Origin: VRUE01 sp963698085
GTDB lineage: Bacteria > Actinomycetota > Thermoleophilia > Solirubrobacterales > 70-9
NCBI GenBank assembly: GCA_963698085.1
Contig: OY969122.1
Span: 806,001-870,000, forward strand
Length of the DNA: 64,000 nt
Reading direction: 5' to 3'
Shown: one piece after another, positions 25,017 to 32,952 of the stretch
Layout of the letters: every line of letters starts with the position of its first letter
Position numbering within the stretch: position 1 is the first letter of the stretch
Notes under the pieces: generated by a model
Told to the model about the DNA's origin: nothing
The model's database searches: none
Seen by the model: the letters and a program-made list of their open reading frames with translations, nothing else
Program-made: the position numbers and the translations under genes

Positions 25017-25712
25017 CTAGGACAGTGGGGTACCGGCAAGGCTGGCGACCTTCCAGTCGCCGTCTTCGTTCGCCATCGGCATCGCGAGCACCGTGCCGTC
25101 GATGCCGGTGTAGATAACGAACGATCGATCCCCTTCAACGCGCAGCGAGCCGACATTGGCCTTGGCGGCTTCTTCCTTTAGCGCCTGCGCAGCGGCCGGA
25201 TTGGTCAGTTTTTCGAGGATTCCCCCACAGCTCGTCTCGTCGAACTGTTTCGCCTGTGCTGCAAGTTTTTCGAACGATTCGGTGACGGGCTTCGATACGT
25301 ATTCGCAGGCGGCCGCCCAATTGCCCTCAGCGCGGGCGTCGAGGAAGTTATGCAGAGCGACAGCCGCCGCGTCGAATTCATCGGCATCGGCCTCTTCGCC
25401 AAATTCCTGAACGCTGTTGTCGCCGCCCTTGACCCTGAACTGCTCTGAGCCACCGCCTGAATCGCTGTGCTGCTTGGGGACGAAGTCGCTCGCGTCAGGG
25501 CCGCCCTGAGCCGCGCCGCCGTTCGGATCGCCTGCGCCGGAGCCGCTCTTGCCGCCCTGCGAAGCATCGTCGCGTGCTTTGTCTTGTGCCTGCTGGGTGG
25601 CGGCTTCGGTTGCGGTCGAATCTGAGTCGTCCCCACCTCCACAGGCAGCCACACCGATGGCAAGCAGCAACGCGATGAACACGGTCGCCAACGTCTTCGA
25701 AGCCCGCCTCAC
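25017..25712 (-). CDS. Secreted lipoprotein of unknown function
   Basis: A 231-aa exported protein. Signal peptide MRRASKTLATVFIALLLAIG ends at the lipobox GVAAC, with Cys at residue 24. A long Gly/Ser/Asp/Gln-rich linker (residues 25-95) precedes a folded C-terminal domain of about 130 residues (AVALHNFLDARAEGNWAAAC, then VGSLRVEGDRSFVIYTGIDG, LAMPMANEDGDWKVASLAG). This resembles the NTF2-like/DUF4878-type accessory domains of actinobacterial lipoproteins, but the match is not firm. It stands alone between tRNA-Thr and the divergent LuxR-type gene. Confidence 0.8.
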   Translation of the reverse strand: MRRASKTLATVFIALLLAIGVAACGGGDDSDSTATEAATQQAQDKARDDASQGGKSGSGAGDPNGGAAQGGPDASDFVPKQHSDSGGGSEQFRVKGGDNSVQEFGEEADADEFDAAAVALHNFLDARAEGNWAAACEYVSKPVTESFEKLAAQAKQFDETSCGGILEKLTNPAAAQALKEEAAKANVGSLRVEGDRSFVIYTGIDGTVLAMPMANEDGDWKVASLAGTPLS

Positions 25713-25828
25713 GGCGAGGATTCTAGAGAACCACGCGTTTGTGCATGCGCGGGAAGATCACGGTCGAGAAACGGGGCTGGCATATGCCCGTCAGAGGACT
25801 AGGATCGGGAAACGATGGAGGGGATCTC

Positions 25829-26029
25829 GTGACCGATCTGAGCGAGCGCGAGACGGATGTGCTGCGCCTGATCGCGCTGGGTCACACCAATGCCGAGATC
25901 GCCGAGAAACTCTTCATCAGCGTTCGCACGGTGGAGACGCACCGCGCCCATATCCAGCAAAAGCTAGGCGTCAGCAGCCGCGCCGAGCTGGTTCGTTGCG
26001 CGCTTTCGCGGGGCCTGGTCGAGACCTGA
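25829..26029 (+). CDS. LuxR/GerE-type helix-turn-helix protein without receiver domain
   Basis: A 66-aa protein consisting of one GerE DNA-binding domain: LSERETDVLRLIALGHTNAE, IAEKLFISVRTVETHRAHI and QQKLGVSSRAELVRCAL. GTG 25829 is chosen because GGAGGGG lies five bases ahead and the domain begins at once; a longer frame to 25739 is open but not protein-like. Without a receiver or sensor domain it cannot be a classical response regulator. It may be a constitutive activator or a dimer partner for longer LuxR proteins. Confidence 0.82.
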   Translation: MTDLSERETDVLRLIALGHTNAEIAEKLFISVRTVETHRAHIQQKLGVSSRAELVRCALSRGLVET

Positions 26030-26093
26030 AAACAGCGCAGTTTGCAAGCCCCGCGGCGAATCGATCATCCCGGTCGTCTAGTCTGTCCGCCGT

Positions 26094-26828
26094 TTGCCTC
26101 TCCCTTCGCGCGGAAGAACCGGGCTCGGCGCCCGCCGGACGGCGCTCGTCGCCGCGGTCGTCCTTGCCCTCCTACTCGCGTTCGGCGCCAAGACCGCTAC
26201 GCCGCAGGGTCAGATCGTCGTGCACGGAGCCGCCTCCGGCTCACACCTCCGGCTGAGCGTCGACGGCTCGCGTCTGGTCGTACGGGGCTTGATGGCCCAT
26301 GCGAAGCCCGTCGGCTGCCGCTTCAAGCGTCACCGGATGATCGCCGTCTGCCGCCTCAGCGGCGTCGGCGGCGTCGTTGTCGAGATGGGGCCCTCCGGCG
26401 ACTTCGTCGAGGTCAATGACCACCTGCCCGTCCCCCTCACCGTCTACCTCGGCAACGGCTCGGACAAGTTCATCGGCAACGGCGAGCGCGACACCTGCTA
26501 CTCGGAGGGCGCGCGGCGCAACCGCTGCGTCGGCGGCGGTGGCAACGACATCTGCATCACCGGCCAGCGCAACAGCGACTGCGTCGGCGGTCCCGGCAAC
26601 GACTACTGCAAGCACGGCGCCGGCAGCGACGGCTGCTGGGGCGGACCGGGGCGCGACATCTGCATCATGGGCTCGGGGCAGGATGGCTGCCACGGCGAAG
26701 GCGGCCGTGACCGGCTCTACGGCGGTCCCAGTCCCGACAAACTCTACGGCGGTCGCGACCGCGATCACTGCGACGGCGGGCCCGGCTGGGGATACTCGCT
26801 GCGCTGCGAGACCGGCCCGCGGCGCTGA
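26094..26828 (+). CDS. Secreted protein with cysteine-bearing RTX-like repeats
   Basis: A 244-aa exported protein. Residues 15-35 (RTALVAAVVLALLLAFGAKT) form a signal peptide. After a beta-rich middle part come glycine-aspartate repeats of RTX type, GGxGxDxx, many with a cysteine in the same place: RCVGGGGNDIC, DCVGGPGNDYC, GCWGGPGRDIC, then GGRDRLYGG, GPSPDKLYGG, GGRDRDHCDGG. RTX repeats bind calcium in a beta-roll; the paired cysteines suggest disulphides along the roll. The start TTG 26094 lacks a good ribosome site. No type I secretion genes are nearby, so export is presumably by Sec. Confidence 0.75.
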   Translation: MPLPSRGRTGLGARRTALVAAVVLALLLAFGAKTATPQGQIVVHGAASGSHLRLSVDGSRLVVRGLMAHAKPVGCRFKRHRMIAVCRLSGVGGVVVEMGPSGDFVEVNDHLPVPLTVYLGNGSDKFIGNGERDTCYSEGARRNRCVGGGGNDICITGQRNSDCVGGPGNDYCKHGAGSDGCWGGPGRDICIMGSGQDGCHGEGGRDRLYGGPSPDKLYGGRDRDHCDGGPGWGYSLRCETGPRR

Positions 26829-26844
26829 GCCGCGAAGCGGGCCG

Positions 26845-28032
26845 CTATTTGGGCGGCTGCCAGGGCTCGGACACCGAGATGATCCGGTCGATCTCCTTAC
26901 GCAGGTAATCGGTGATCGTGCGGCAGGCTTTCTTGTCGACCGGTCCTCCCTCCCTCGGCGGCAGTCCCTCGTAGGGGCTGCCGATGACGAAGAGGTTCTC
27001 GTCGTTGAACTCGTTCGCCGGAGCGGTGTAGTTGAAGCTGCCGGCGACTACCGTGTGGCGGTCGATCGTCATCAGCTTGTGGTGGAGCTTGCCGAATCCG
27101 GGCACACGCTTGGGCGTGTGGAGGGCGATGTTCTTGCGTTTGAGCCAGGAGGGAGCTGCGCCGGGCTGGCCGTTCGGCGCCGCCCAGGTGTGAGCGGCCT
27201 GACCGGGATCGAGTGCGCCGGTGACCTTACAACCGGCCCGGGCCGCCATCAGCAACGCGTCGTCTATGGCCGAGGAGCCGGCGAAGGTGAAGATCGCGAA
27301 TTTGATCTCCCCTTCCGCCTTCAGCACCTGCTTGATCACTTCCTGCTCCGGCACATCGTCGGGAGCGAACAGCACCCTGACCGGGATCCCGTTGAGGTTG
27401 TGGGTGCGCCGAACCGAGCCGAGCCCGTGACGTCCGAAGTCGCCGTCCTGGATGGCATCGAACTGGCTCGCGTAGTCGTCGCAGATCCTCGTGTCGTGGA
27501 AGACGAACACGTGGTTGAAGTTCTTGTGGCAGTCGGTGCCGGTGAAATTCGCCGAGCCGGTGAGGAGCGCGGCGGAGCGCTTCGACCTTCCTCTCGCGCT
27601 CGAGCGATGGTCGCGAAGGGCGAACTTCTGATGAAAGATGTCCCGGTTGAAGTCCACCTTGAGGTCGACCCCGGACTGGAACAGGGCTGAGGCGATCAGC
27701 CGGTTCGGGCCGAGGCCGTTGGTGGACGGGGTCCACTGCCAGCGCCGCAGCGCTTCCTCGACCGTCTCGCCCTGTACCGGTTTCAGCTTGGACGGCAGCG
27801 ACTTCTCCCGCAGGTAGTCCTGCTCTACCACGATCCTGACGCTGACGCGGCGCTGGCGAGCATCGAGGACCGCCTGCGCGATCGGGTCCGAGTCGAGCTC
27901 TTGGACCGCGATGTCGAGCGTCTCCGTCGCCCCGCCGATGAAGTCGACGATCACCTTCTCGAGATCGTCCGCCGCGCCCAGATCCTTGGGTCCGACGTAG
28001 GCCTCGATCTTTCCTCCGGCGAACTCTGGCAT
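26845..28032 (-). CDS. Phospholipase D-like protein (two HKD motifs)
   Basis: A 395-aa member of the PLD superfamily, which covers phospholipases, transphosphatidylases and nucleases. Both catalytic motifs are present: H-x-K-x4-D as HQKFALRD near residue 144 followed by GSANFTGTD, and HHKLMTID near residue 313 followed by AGSFNYT. There is no signal peptide or membrane helix, so a cytoplasmic DNA- or RNA-directed activity is at least as likely as lipid hydrolysis. It converges on the RTX-like gene with 16 bases between. It borders an accessory region with toxin-antitoxin genes. Confidence 0.85.
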   Translation of the reverse strand: MPEFAGGKIEAYVGPKDLGAADDLEKVIVDFIGGATETLDIAVQELDSDPIAQAVLDARQRRVSVRIVVEQDYLREKSLPSKLKPVQGETVEEALRRWQWTPSTNGLGPNRLIASALFQSGVDLKVDFNRDIFHQKFALRDHRSSARGRSKRSAALLTGSANFTGTDCHKNFNHVFVFHDTRICDDYASQFDAIQDGDFGRHGLGSVRRTHNLNGIPVRVLFAPDDVPEQEVIKQVLKAEGEIKFAIFTFAGSSAIDDALLMAARAGCKVTGALDPGQAAHTWAAPNGQPGAAPSWLKRKNIALHTPKRVPGFGKLHHKLMTIDRHTVVAGSFNYTAPANEFNDENLFVIGSPYEGLPPREGGPVDKKACRTITDYLRKEIDRIISVSEPWQPPK

Positions 28033-28367
28033 TCCGAGACAAGCACTCTACTGATCCTGAATGTATTCGGGGATTGGATTGCGGATCGCGTCTCGGCTCG
28101 AAGCGGCGCTGAGCAATGCGGAAACCGTGCTCAACGTCGGCCTTTGCTTGGTGACCGTCGAGCTGAGCTGAGGAGCGGAGGGCCAGGAATCAGGACGCAC
28201 GTCTTCCCTATCTGCCGACACCAAGACGACGGCCAGGCCCTGACTCGCAGCGCGCATGGCCTCCCGGCAAGGTCGATGGCTTCATCCATGGTGTTCGCTG
28301 CTGGCGATCTCTTGGGATCAGCGCTCATGCTCAGGAATGTATCTGGGGTAAAGTCAGAGCGAAATGT
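28033..28367. other. Intergenic region, no supported gene
   Basis: These 335 bases separate the PLD gene start from the first DUF4160 gene. Short open frames on both strands lack protein-like composition. The stretch presumably holds the promoter of the PLD gene and, towards 28320-28360 where the sequence is less G+C-rich, the promoter of the DUF4160/DUF2442 pair. Nothing more can be supported. Confidence 0.5.
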
Positions 28368-28643
28368 TTGGTCTGCGCTCGAACCGCCGATGTCAGCCGC
28401 TTCTTCGGAATCGCCATCGTCATGTTCTTCGATGATCACGGCTTCCCGCATTTCCATGCTCGTCATGCGGAAGGAGAAGCCAAGGTCCGGATCGACAACT
28501 TGGAGGTCATGGACAGCAACCTCGGTCGTCGCCAACTGCGATTCGTCCTCGCCTGGGCAGAGCTCCATCAGGAAGAATTGGAAGAGAACTGGCGCCGAGT
28601 CCGCGCCGGTGAGACACTTTTGGATATTGAGCCTTTGAAATGA
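28368..28643 (+). CDS. DUF4160 protein, copy 1
   Basis: About 81-91 aa. The conserved part is SRFFGIAIVMFFDDHGFPHF and HARHAEGEAKVRIDNLEVMD, with the H-F-H-A motif that defines DUF4160. The expected start MPTxSRFFG is not present: ATG at 28394 is out of frame, and TTG 28368 is the only in-frame start, so translation may be weak. It overlaps the DUF2442 gene by four bases. Such pairs are candidate type II toxin-antitoxin modules, with DUF4160 the possible toxin; this is not proven. Copy 2 at 35328 is about 94 percent identical by eye over 81 residues. Confidence 0.75.
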   Translation: MVCARTADVSRFFGIAIVMFFDDHGFPHFHARHAEGEAKVRIDNLEVMDSNLGRRQLRFVLAWAELHQEELEENWRRVRAGETLLDIEPLK

Positions 28644-28918
28644 ACGGCCTAACCCCTGATATCACCGCAGCAGAGGTCGTCCGCCACGGCGTCCTTCGGC
28701 TGACCTTCGCCGACGGGCTGAGCGGCGAGGTCGACGTGCTCGACCGCATGCGCGGTCCTGTCTTCGAGGATGCTCGCACGCCTGAGGGCTTTGCCAAGGT
28801 CGAGCCCGACGCGGAGACGGGGACCGTCGTATGGCCTGGCGGCGCTGACCTTGCCCCCGACACGCTCTATGAGCGCATCAGCTCGGGTGCGTGGCCAGAG
28901 TCCCGCGCGGCCGCCTGA
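28640..28918 (+). CDS. DUF2442 protein, copy 1
   Basis: A 92-aa protein of the DUF2442 family, seen from LRLTFADGLSGEVDVLDRMR and GTVVWPGGADLAPDTLYERI. The fold is a small beta-rich domain found mostly beside DUF4160, where it is the probable antitoxin partner. Its ATG overlaps the DUF4160 stop (ATGA), so the pair is translationally coupled. The second copy at 35597 differs at about 14 of 92 positions by hand count. Confidence 0.85.
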   Translation: MNGLTPDITAAEVVRHGVLRLTFADGLSGEVDVLDRMRGPVFEDARTPEGFAKVEPDAETGTVVWPGGADLAPDTLYERISSGAWPESRAAA

Positions 28919-29060
28919 TTTTCGATCGTCGGTCTGCGCCCTACCGGAGAGAACGACTGGGACGCCAAGAGCAGCGACAGCGGTCGTCAGAACGCGCCAA
29001 TCAGCACCCCCGTCTTGAACCCCACGCGGCGACTCTACGTCGGGCGAACTGGAGACTCCA

Positions 29061-29573
29061 TCAGGAGCGAACAACCTCGATGCCCTCTGCTCGACACCAT
29101 CCGACGAGGTTGAGCCACTTGACTCCGAACTCCTCGGAGACGTTTGGGATCTTCGGCTTGTTTGGCGAGTGCGTCGGCGCTCGCTTCTCCGAAGTCAGGA
29201 CAGTCAGCCCGTCGCACTTGGCGAGAGCAATTACGGCAGGATCAGCAAGGTTCTTTGGTTCTTCCGCGTACTTCGGATAGGCGCGGACGATCTCTTTGGT
29301 CACTCCGACCTGGCCCATATCCAACGGCACGAACATACCGCTGTTGCGCCTCACCCAAGTCTTCTGCTCGTCGCTGGTGGTATCGAGGAACTCTTCCTTG
29401 ACTGCTTCCGGAGCGAGGATCTTGCCTTCGGTGACGCCACTCTCGAGCGCTTGCCAAACGCCTTTGAAGACGTCCCTTGGGAACTCGCCAACATCGACGC
29501 TCCAGAGATCAATGAAGAAAGATGTATCGAGGCTGTAGCGCGCAAGCAACGACCGCGGCTGCGAATCTGTCAT
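29061..29573 (-). CDS. PIN-domain protein, DUF4411 type (candidate toxin RNase)
   Basis: A 170-aa PIN-like protein. The acidic residues of the metal site appear as YSLDTSFFIDLW near residue 14, EAVKEEFLDTTSDE near 57 and LADPAVIALAKCDGLTVLTSE near 109-128. PIN domains of this group act as ribonuclease toxins. Its ATG overlaps the stop of the XRE-ImmA/IrrE gene, so the upstream protein is the likely partner and antitoxin or regulator. Pairing of these two families is recurrent in bacterial genomes. Confidence 0.85.
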   Translation of the reverse strand: MTDSQPRSLLARYSLDTSFFIDLWSVDVGEFPRDVFKGVWQALESGVTEGKILAPEAVKEEFLDTTSDEQKTWVRRNSGMFVPLDMGQVGVTKEIVRAYPKYAEEPKNLADPAVIALAKCDGLTVLTSEKRAPTHSPNKPKIPNVSEEFGVKWLNLVGWCRAEGIEVVRS

Positions 29574-30697
29574 CCAACCGCCTCACGGATCCCCGTGATC
29601 GATCTCAGAGGCACGTTGAGGTAGGTGCCGATCTCCCTGTAGGAGATGTCTCCGTTCCCGTATGCGTCGAATACCTGCCGGACGAACAGCGGCGATTGCC
29701 TCGCGATGACTTTGTCTTTGTGGATAAGGAACCCGCCCCCCGTTGGCGTCTCCTCATCGTCCTTCCATCTCTCATCCGCTTCGCGTTCGAGGCGTTGGTA
29801 TTCAGCGGTCGAAATATGACCGAACGTCTCAAGGCGGCGGAGCAGCGCAACCTCGCTGACGCCGAACTCCCTGGCGAGCGATTTCGCGGACCCGGGGACG
29901 ATCTCGCCGCTCATGAGTTCGTGGAACCGGGTCGAACTCTCCAGCAGCGAGCGCGGCATCAGAACAGCTGCCGCGAACCGGTTGCACCACGGCTCTGCGC
30001 TTGTGTCTTTCCCGAACCCATCCGGCATCGGTCGGCAGATGGCGTCCGATCCGAGAAGCAGATGCCCGACCTCGTGGATAAGAGAGAATGCTCGCGCCGT
30101 TGGGTAGTCCTTGTTGCTGAGGACGATCAGGTGCACCCCGTTCTGTGAAAGGCAGAACGCACGCGCCTCCTTGATCGGCAGCGGCACCTGCGAGATGTAT
30201 AGACCTGCGCTCGTCAACGTCCACGTCCAGTACCTGAGAACGGCGTAGCTGTCTGGGGTGTCCAGCACTCCGGTGACCCCCAGCAACCTCCTGAAGTTCG
30301 CGGCGACCTCCTCCGGATCATCACTCAGCGCCGCCTCGATCTGGGACACAATCGATCGCTCCGCTGCTCCCAGCGATTCGATCCGGTCGAGCAACCGCCA
30401 CGCATTATCGATGGCGAGCAACGAATCGAACCCGAGTTCGTCCTTCCCGCCCTTCCTGCGCCGGAAGTCATGGGGGATCGCCGGAGGACCCGCCTCGTCC
30501 TCAAGCAGGAAGACGTACCAGTTGTAGTTGTAGGCCTTCGCGATCTGCTGAAGGCGCTTGACCGTGAATTCGGTTGGCTCGCTCTCCCACGTCCCGAGCT
30601 CCTCTTCCGACGCCTTCACCTTCTCGGCCCCCGCGTGGAGCGGCAGACCAAGTCGCGTCCGGAGTGCCTTCAAGCGCTCTGGGTGGACCTCGATCAT
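29570..30697 (-). CDS. XRE-type HTH fused to ImmA/IrrE metallopeptidase
   Basis: A 375-aa protein. Residues 5-65 (RLKALRTRLGLPLHAGAEKV, TVKRLQQIAKAYNYNWYVFL) are an XRE-like HTH. The central part has the zinc peptidase motif HEVGHLL near residue 210, within SLIHEVGHLLLGSDAICR, followed by CNRFAAAVLMPRSLL, typical of COG2856/IrrE-like proteases. Start ATG 30697 is preceded by GGGGG; ATG 30706 is possible. With the overlapping PIN gene it forms a probable toxin-antitoxin operon in which the protease may destroy a repressor on stress. Confidence 0.87.
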   Translation of the reverse strand: MIEVHPERLKALRTRLGLPLHAGAEKVKASEEELGTWESEPTEFTVKRLQQIAKAYNYNWYVFLLEDEAGPPAIPHDFRRRKGGKDELGFDSLLAIDNAWRLLDRIESLGAAERSIVSQIEAALSDDPEEVAANFRRLLGVTGVLDTPDSYAVLRYWTWTLTSAGLYISQVPLPIKEARAFCLSQNGVHLIVLSNKDYPTARAFSLIHEVGHLLLGSDAICRPMPDGFGKDTSAEPWCNRFAAAVLMPRSLLESSTRFHELMSGEIVPGSAKSLAREFGVSEVALLRRLETFGHISTAEYQRLEREADERWKDDEETPTGGGFLIHKDKVIARQSPLFVRQVFDAYGNGDISYREIGTYLNVPLRSITGIREAVG

Positions 30698-31051
30698 TAC
30701 CCCCATCGCGCTGAATATACGGCGAGGATTAGCGGTTCTAGCCCTATAGAGGTGCTGAGCCGCGCCGTACATCAGACGAATGAGCGCGCCGGGGTCGCGG
30801 TTTGATCGCGACCTTCGGGCTATGGGCCAGACTTGCGCCAGTGGGGAGCCACCCCAATCTGGAGGAATTCCGCGGCCTCCGGCTTAGGCCTCGATGTCGG
30901 CAACCCGCAACGCGTTTCAAGGGAACGCCTAGGGAACGAAGCCCCCTGGCGCAAACCCCTTGAGAGCGGCGATTCCACCGCCTGGCCCAAGTTTCCGTTC
31001 CCGTTTCGCGTCGAGAAATCCCTGCACGACGCGGCAAACGGCTCTACAGAG
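30698..31051. other. Intergenic region upstream of tRNA-Ser with GGGAACG repeats
   Basis: No gene is supported in these 354 bases. It contains the promoter area of the XRE-ImmA/IrrE gene. At 30921-30940 a spaced repeat GGGAACG-CCTA-GGGAACGAA occurs. A close relative, GGGAACG-GCTGG-GGGAACGAA, lies at about 31180-31200 on the other side of tRNA-Ser(CGA). Paired short repeats around a tRNA resemble recombinase arm sites, but no integrase gene is present. Confidence 0.45.
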
Positions 31052-31138
31052 CGGAGGGGGTGGGATTCGAACCCACGAGCGCCTTGCGACGCCAACAGTT
31101 TTCGAGACTGCCCCGTTCAACCACTCCGGCACCCCTCC
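31052..31138 (-). tRNA. tRNA-Ser (CGA)
   Basis: Minus-strand tRNA with acceptor GGAGGGG pairing with CCCCTCC, anticodon stem CAGT/ACTG around loop CTCGAAA (anticodon CGA), a long variable arm as expected for serine, and T-arm GTGGG-TTCGAAT-CCCAC. Length is 87 bases and the discriminator is G. The first 41 bases are repeated almost exactly at 35897-35937, so this gene is one boundary of a possible inserted segment. Confidence 0.95.
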
Positions 31139-31228
31139 AGGGCTTTAACAAGCGGAATCCTAGCTTCCCGAATTCTCGGGGGAACGGCTGGGGGAACGAA
31201 ACCAAATCGAAAATCTGAGGGCGCGGTC

Positions 31229-31723
31229 TCAGCGGAGCTGGAAAGCGCCGGTTTCGAGGTAGCTTCGCAAGAGCCCCAATGCATGACCAGTGGGGGCATG
31301 GAGCGGCTCGGGAGGCGCCGCCGGGTCGACGAACTTGGCGTCCGTCGCCTCCTCCTCGTTGGGGCTGGCGTCTCCCTGCCAGGCCGTCGCCAGAAAGAGC
31401 AGCGCAAAGCAATGGGTGACGTCGCAGTTCGGGTAGTGGATCGTGTGCGCCTCAGCCTCCGATAGGCAGCCGAAGGGAACTAGGTCGGCCTCCGCTACCT
31501 TGATCCCCGTCTCCTCGGCCAGCTCGTCGATCGCCGTCCGGGCAAAGCTCCCGCCCGGCTCGGCGGCGCCGGCAGGCAAGCACCAGCTTCCATCGTCGGT
31601 GCGCTTGGTCAGGAGGATGCGCTGGTCGTCCCGCTGGAGGGCGATCATCGCGCCGGGCATGAGGACGAGCTCGTGACCTATGGCCTGTCGGAGCTGCCAG
31701 AGATAGGAGCCGCGATAGGGCAT
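31229..31723 (-). CDS. Nudix hydrolase with altered Nudix box
   Basis: A 164-aa Nudix-fold protein that would hydrolyse a nucleoside diphosphate derivative. The box runs G-x5-E-x7-x-E-x2-E-E-x-G-I as GAAEPGGSFARTAIDELAEETGI in two overlapping stretches at about residues 51-74. The usual Arg of REUXEE is Asp here (IDELAEE), while the metal-binding glutamates remain. Activity may therefore be altered. It follows a GNAT gene by eight bases on the same strand and is the first gene inside the putative tRNA-Ser-bounded block. Confidence 0.83.
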   Translation of the reverse strand: MPYRGSYLWQLRQAIGHELVLMPGAMIALQRDDQRILLTKRTDDGSWCLPAGAAEPGGSFARTAIDELAEETGIKVAEADLVPFGCLSEAEAHTIHYPNCDVTHCFALLFLATAWQGDASPNEEEATDAKFVDPAAPPEPLHAPTGHALGLLRSYLETGAFQLR

Positions 31724-31731
31724 GGCGCAAG

Positions 31732-32364
31732 CTATTCCTTTCGATGAATCACGCAGCTAGGACCCTTAACCCGAGCCGCTGCGATCCGCTCACCGAGGCG
31801 GCCCTTGGCATCGGGCCACTCGGAGCGCAGGATCGAATAGTGGACGCTGTCTCGCCAACTCCCGTCTCGCCGCCGCATCTCGTGGCGATGCACGCCCTCT
31901 CTCGTTGCGCCGAGCCGCTCTATCGCTCGTTGCGAACGCTCGTTGAGAATGTCGGTGCGGAAGGCGACGCGCTCCAGGCCGAGGGTCTCGAATGCGTGCG
32001 CCATCAGCAGGAGCTTTGCCTCGGCGTTGCGCCCGGTTCCCCAGGAGACGCGATTGAGCCAGGTTGATCCGATCTCGACGTGGGCGTTGTGGGCATCGAA
32101 GTCCCAGTAGGAGGTGGACCCGATCACCGAGCCGTCCTCAGCGCCAAGGACAGCGAACGGAAACCGTCGATCCGCGCGTCGATCGGCGAGGGCACCGTCA
32201 ATCCAGGCTCGTGCTTGATCGAGGTCTGCTGGTCGAGCATATGGAAGCCAGGCGAAGACCTCCTCGGTATCTGCGGCGGCGAGCAAGCCGGCAACGTGCT
32301 CGACACCCAGCGGCTCGATCGCAACTAAATCGCCGCGCAGCTCAACCGGCTCCATCGGGTGCAT
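31732..32364 (-). CDS. GNAT N-acetyltransferase, RimJ/RimL type
   Basis: A 210-aa acetyltransferase of the RimJ/RimL-like group, using acetyl-CoA. Recognised from the N-terminal LRGDLVAIEPLGVEHVAGLL, GSTSYWDFDAHNAHVEIGST and the CoA-binding/late segment LLMAHAFETLGLERVAFRTD followed by NERSQRAIERLGATREGVHR. Start ATG 32364 (MHPMEPVEL); upstream sequence is not protein-like. It is divergent from another GNAT gene with about 75 bases between. The acceptor substrate is unknown. Confidence 0.88.
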   Translation of the reverse strand: MHPMEPVELRGDLVAIEPLGVEHVAGLLAAADTEEVFAWLPYARPADLDQARAWIDGALADRRADRRFPFAVLGAEDGSVIGSTSYWDFDAHNAHVEIGSTWLNRVSWGTGRNAEAKLLLMAHAFETLGLERVAFRTDILNERSQRAIERLGATREGVHRHEMRRRDGSWRDSVHYSILRSEWPDAKGRLGERIAAARVKGPSCVIHRKE

Positions 32365-32439
32365 AGGCCGATCCTGCCAGGAACGTCGGCACCCGGGCGT
32401 TGGCCACAACCCACTGAGCAGCCGAAGTACCATCCGCGG

Positions 32440-32952
32440 GTGAGCGTCCGCCGCATGCTTTCCCATGAGCTTGAGGCTGCGGTCAGCGTGTGGCACGCGG
32501 CGAACGTCGCCCGAGGCGCTCCGCATGGGACAGAGCGCACCGCCCGCATCCGCGCGAAACTCTCGTCCTCAGATGCCCTGGCGTTCGTGGCGCTCAGACC
32601 AGAAATCGTCGGCATGGCGCTCGCCGAGCCCGGCCGCGCCGATGACGGTGAGGGCGAGCTAGATCCGACGCTTCTGCATATCTCGATGGTCTTCGTGCAC
32701 CCCGCCGCGCAGGGAACAGGGGTCGGCAGCTCGCTCGTCCGCCATGTTCTCGACGCAGCCCGCTCGCTGGGCTACCAGCGGGCGGGTGTCTGGACCTACA
32801 GCGATAACACCCCCGCCCGCAGGCTCTATGAGGGCGTCGGAATGGCGACTACGGGGCAAACCGCACGTGTGCTCACCCGCACGCAAATCCAATACGGATG
32901 CCTCCTCAGCGCCGACGTTGGCAAGGGAGAGTCATCCCAGCCTGTCCAATAG
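32440..32952 (+). CDS. GNAT N-acetyltransferase
   Basis: A 170-aa GNAT protein. The acetyl-CoA pyrophosphate loop is VHPAAQGTGVGSSLVRHVLD (Q/R-x2-G-x-G/A) near residue 98, followed by AGVWTYSDNTPARRLYEGVG, the usual late GNAT motif. GTG 32440 is chosen because the domain starts soon after; ATG 32455 is an alternative. It overlaps the 3' end of the converging HAD gene by 21 bases. The substrate is unknown. Confidence 0.83.
   Translation: MSVRRMLSHELEAAVSVWHAANVARGAPHGTERTARIRAKLSSSDALAFVALRPEIVGMALAEPGRADDGEGELDPTLLHISMVFVHPAAQGTGVGSSLVRHVLDAARSLGYQRAGVWTYSDNTPARRLYEGVGMATTGQTARVLTRTQIQYGCLLSADVGKGESSQPVQ

Noticed and set aside
26500..26800. Possible CRISPR or DNA tandem repeat
   Set aside because: The periodicity is that of Gly-Asp protein repeats in one frame; units vary and there are no spacers.
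28131..28568. Minus-strand frame opposite DUF4160 copy 1, mirrored at 35199-35597
   Set aside because: Its apparent conservation between the two loci only reflects the duplicated sense genes.
29326..29345. CGAACATACC as a third LexA box
   Set aside because: The second half GTTC is missing, and the site is inside the PIN gene.
30929..31132. Frames beginning MPEWLNGAVSKT at 31132 and 35931
   Set aside because: They are translations of tRNA-Ser sequence and its fragment, a well-known artefact.
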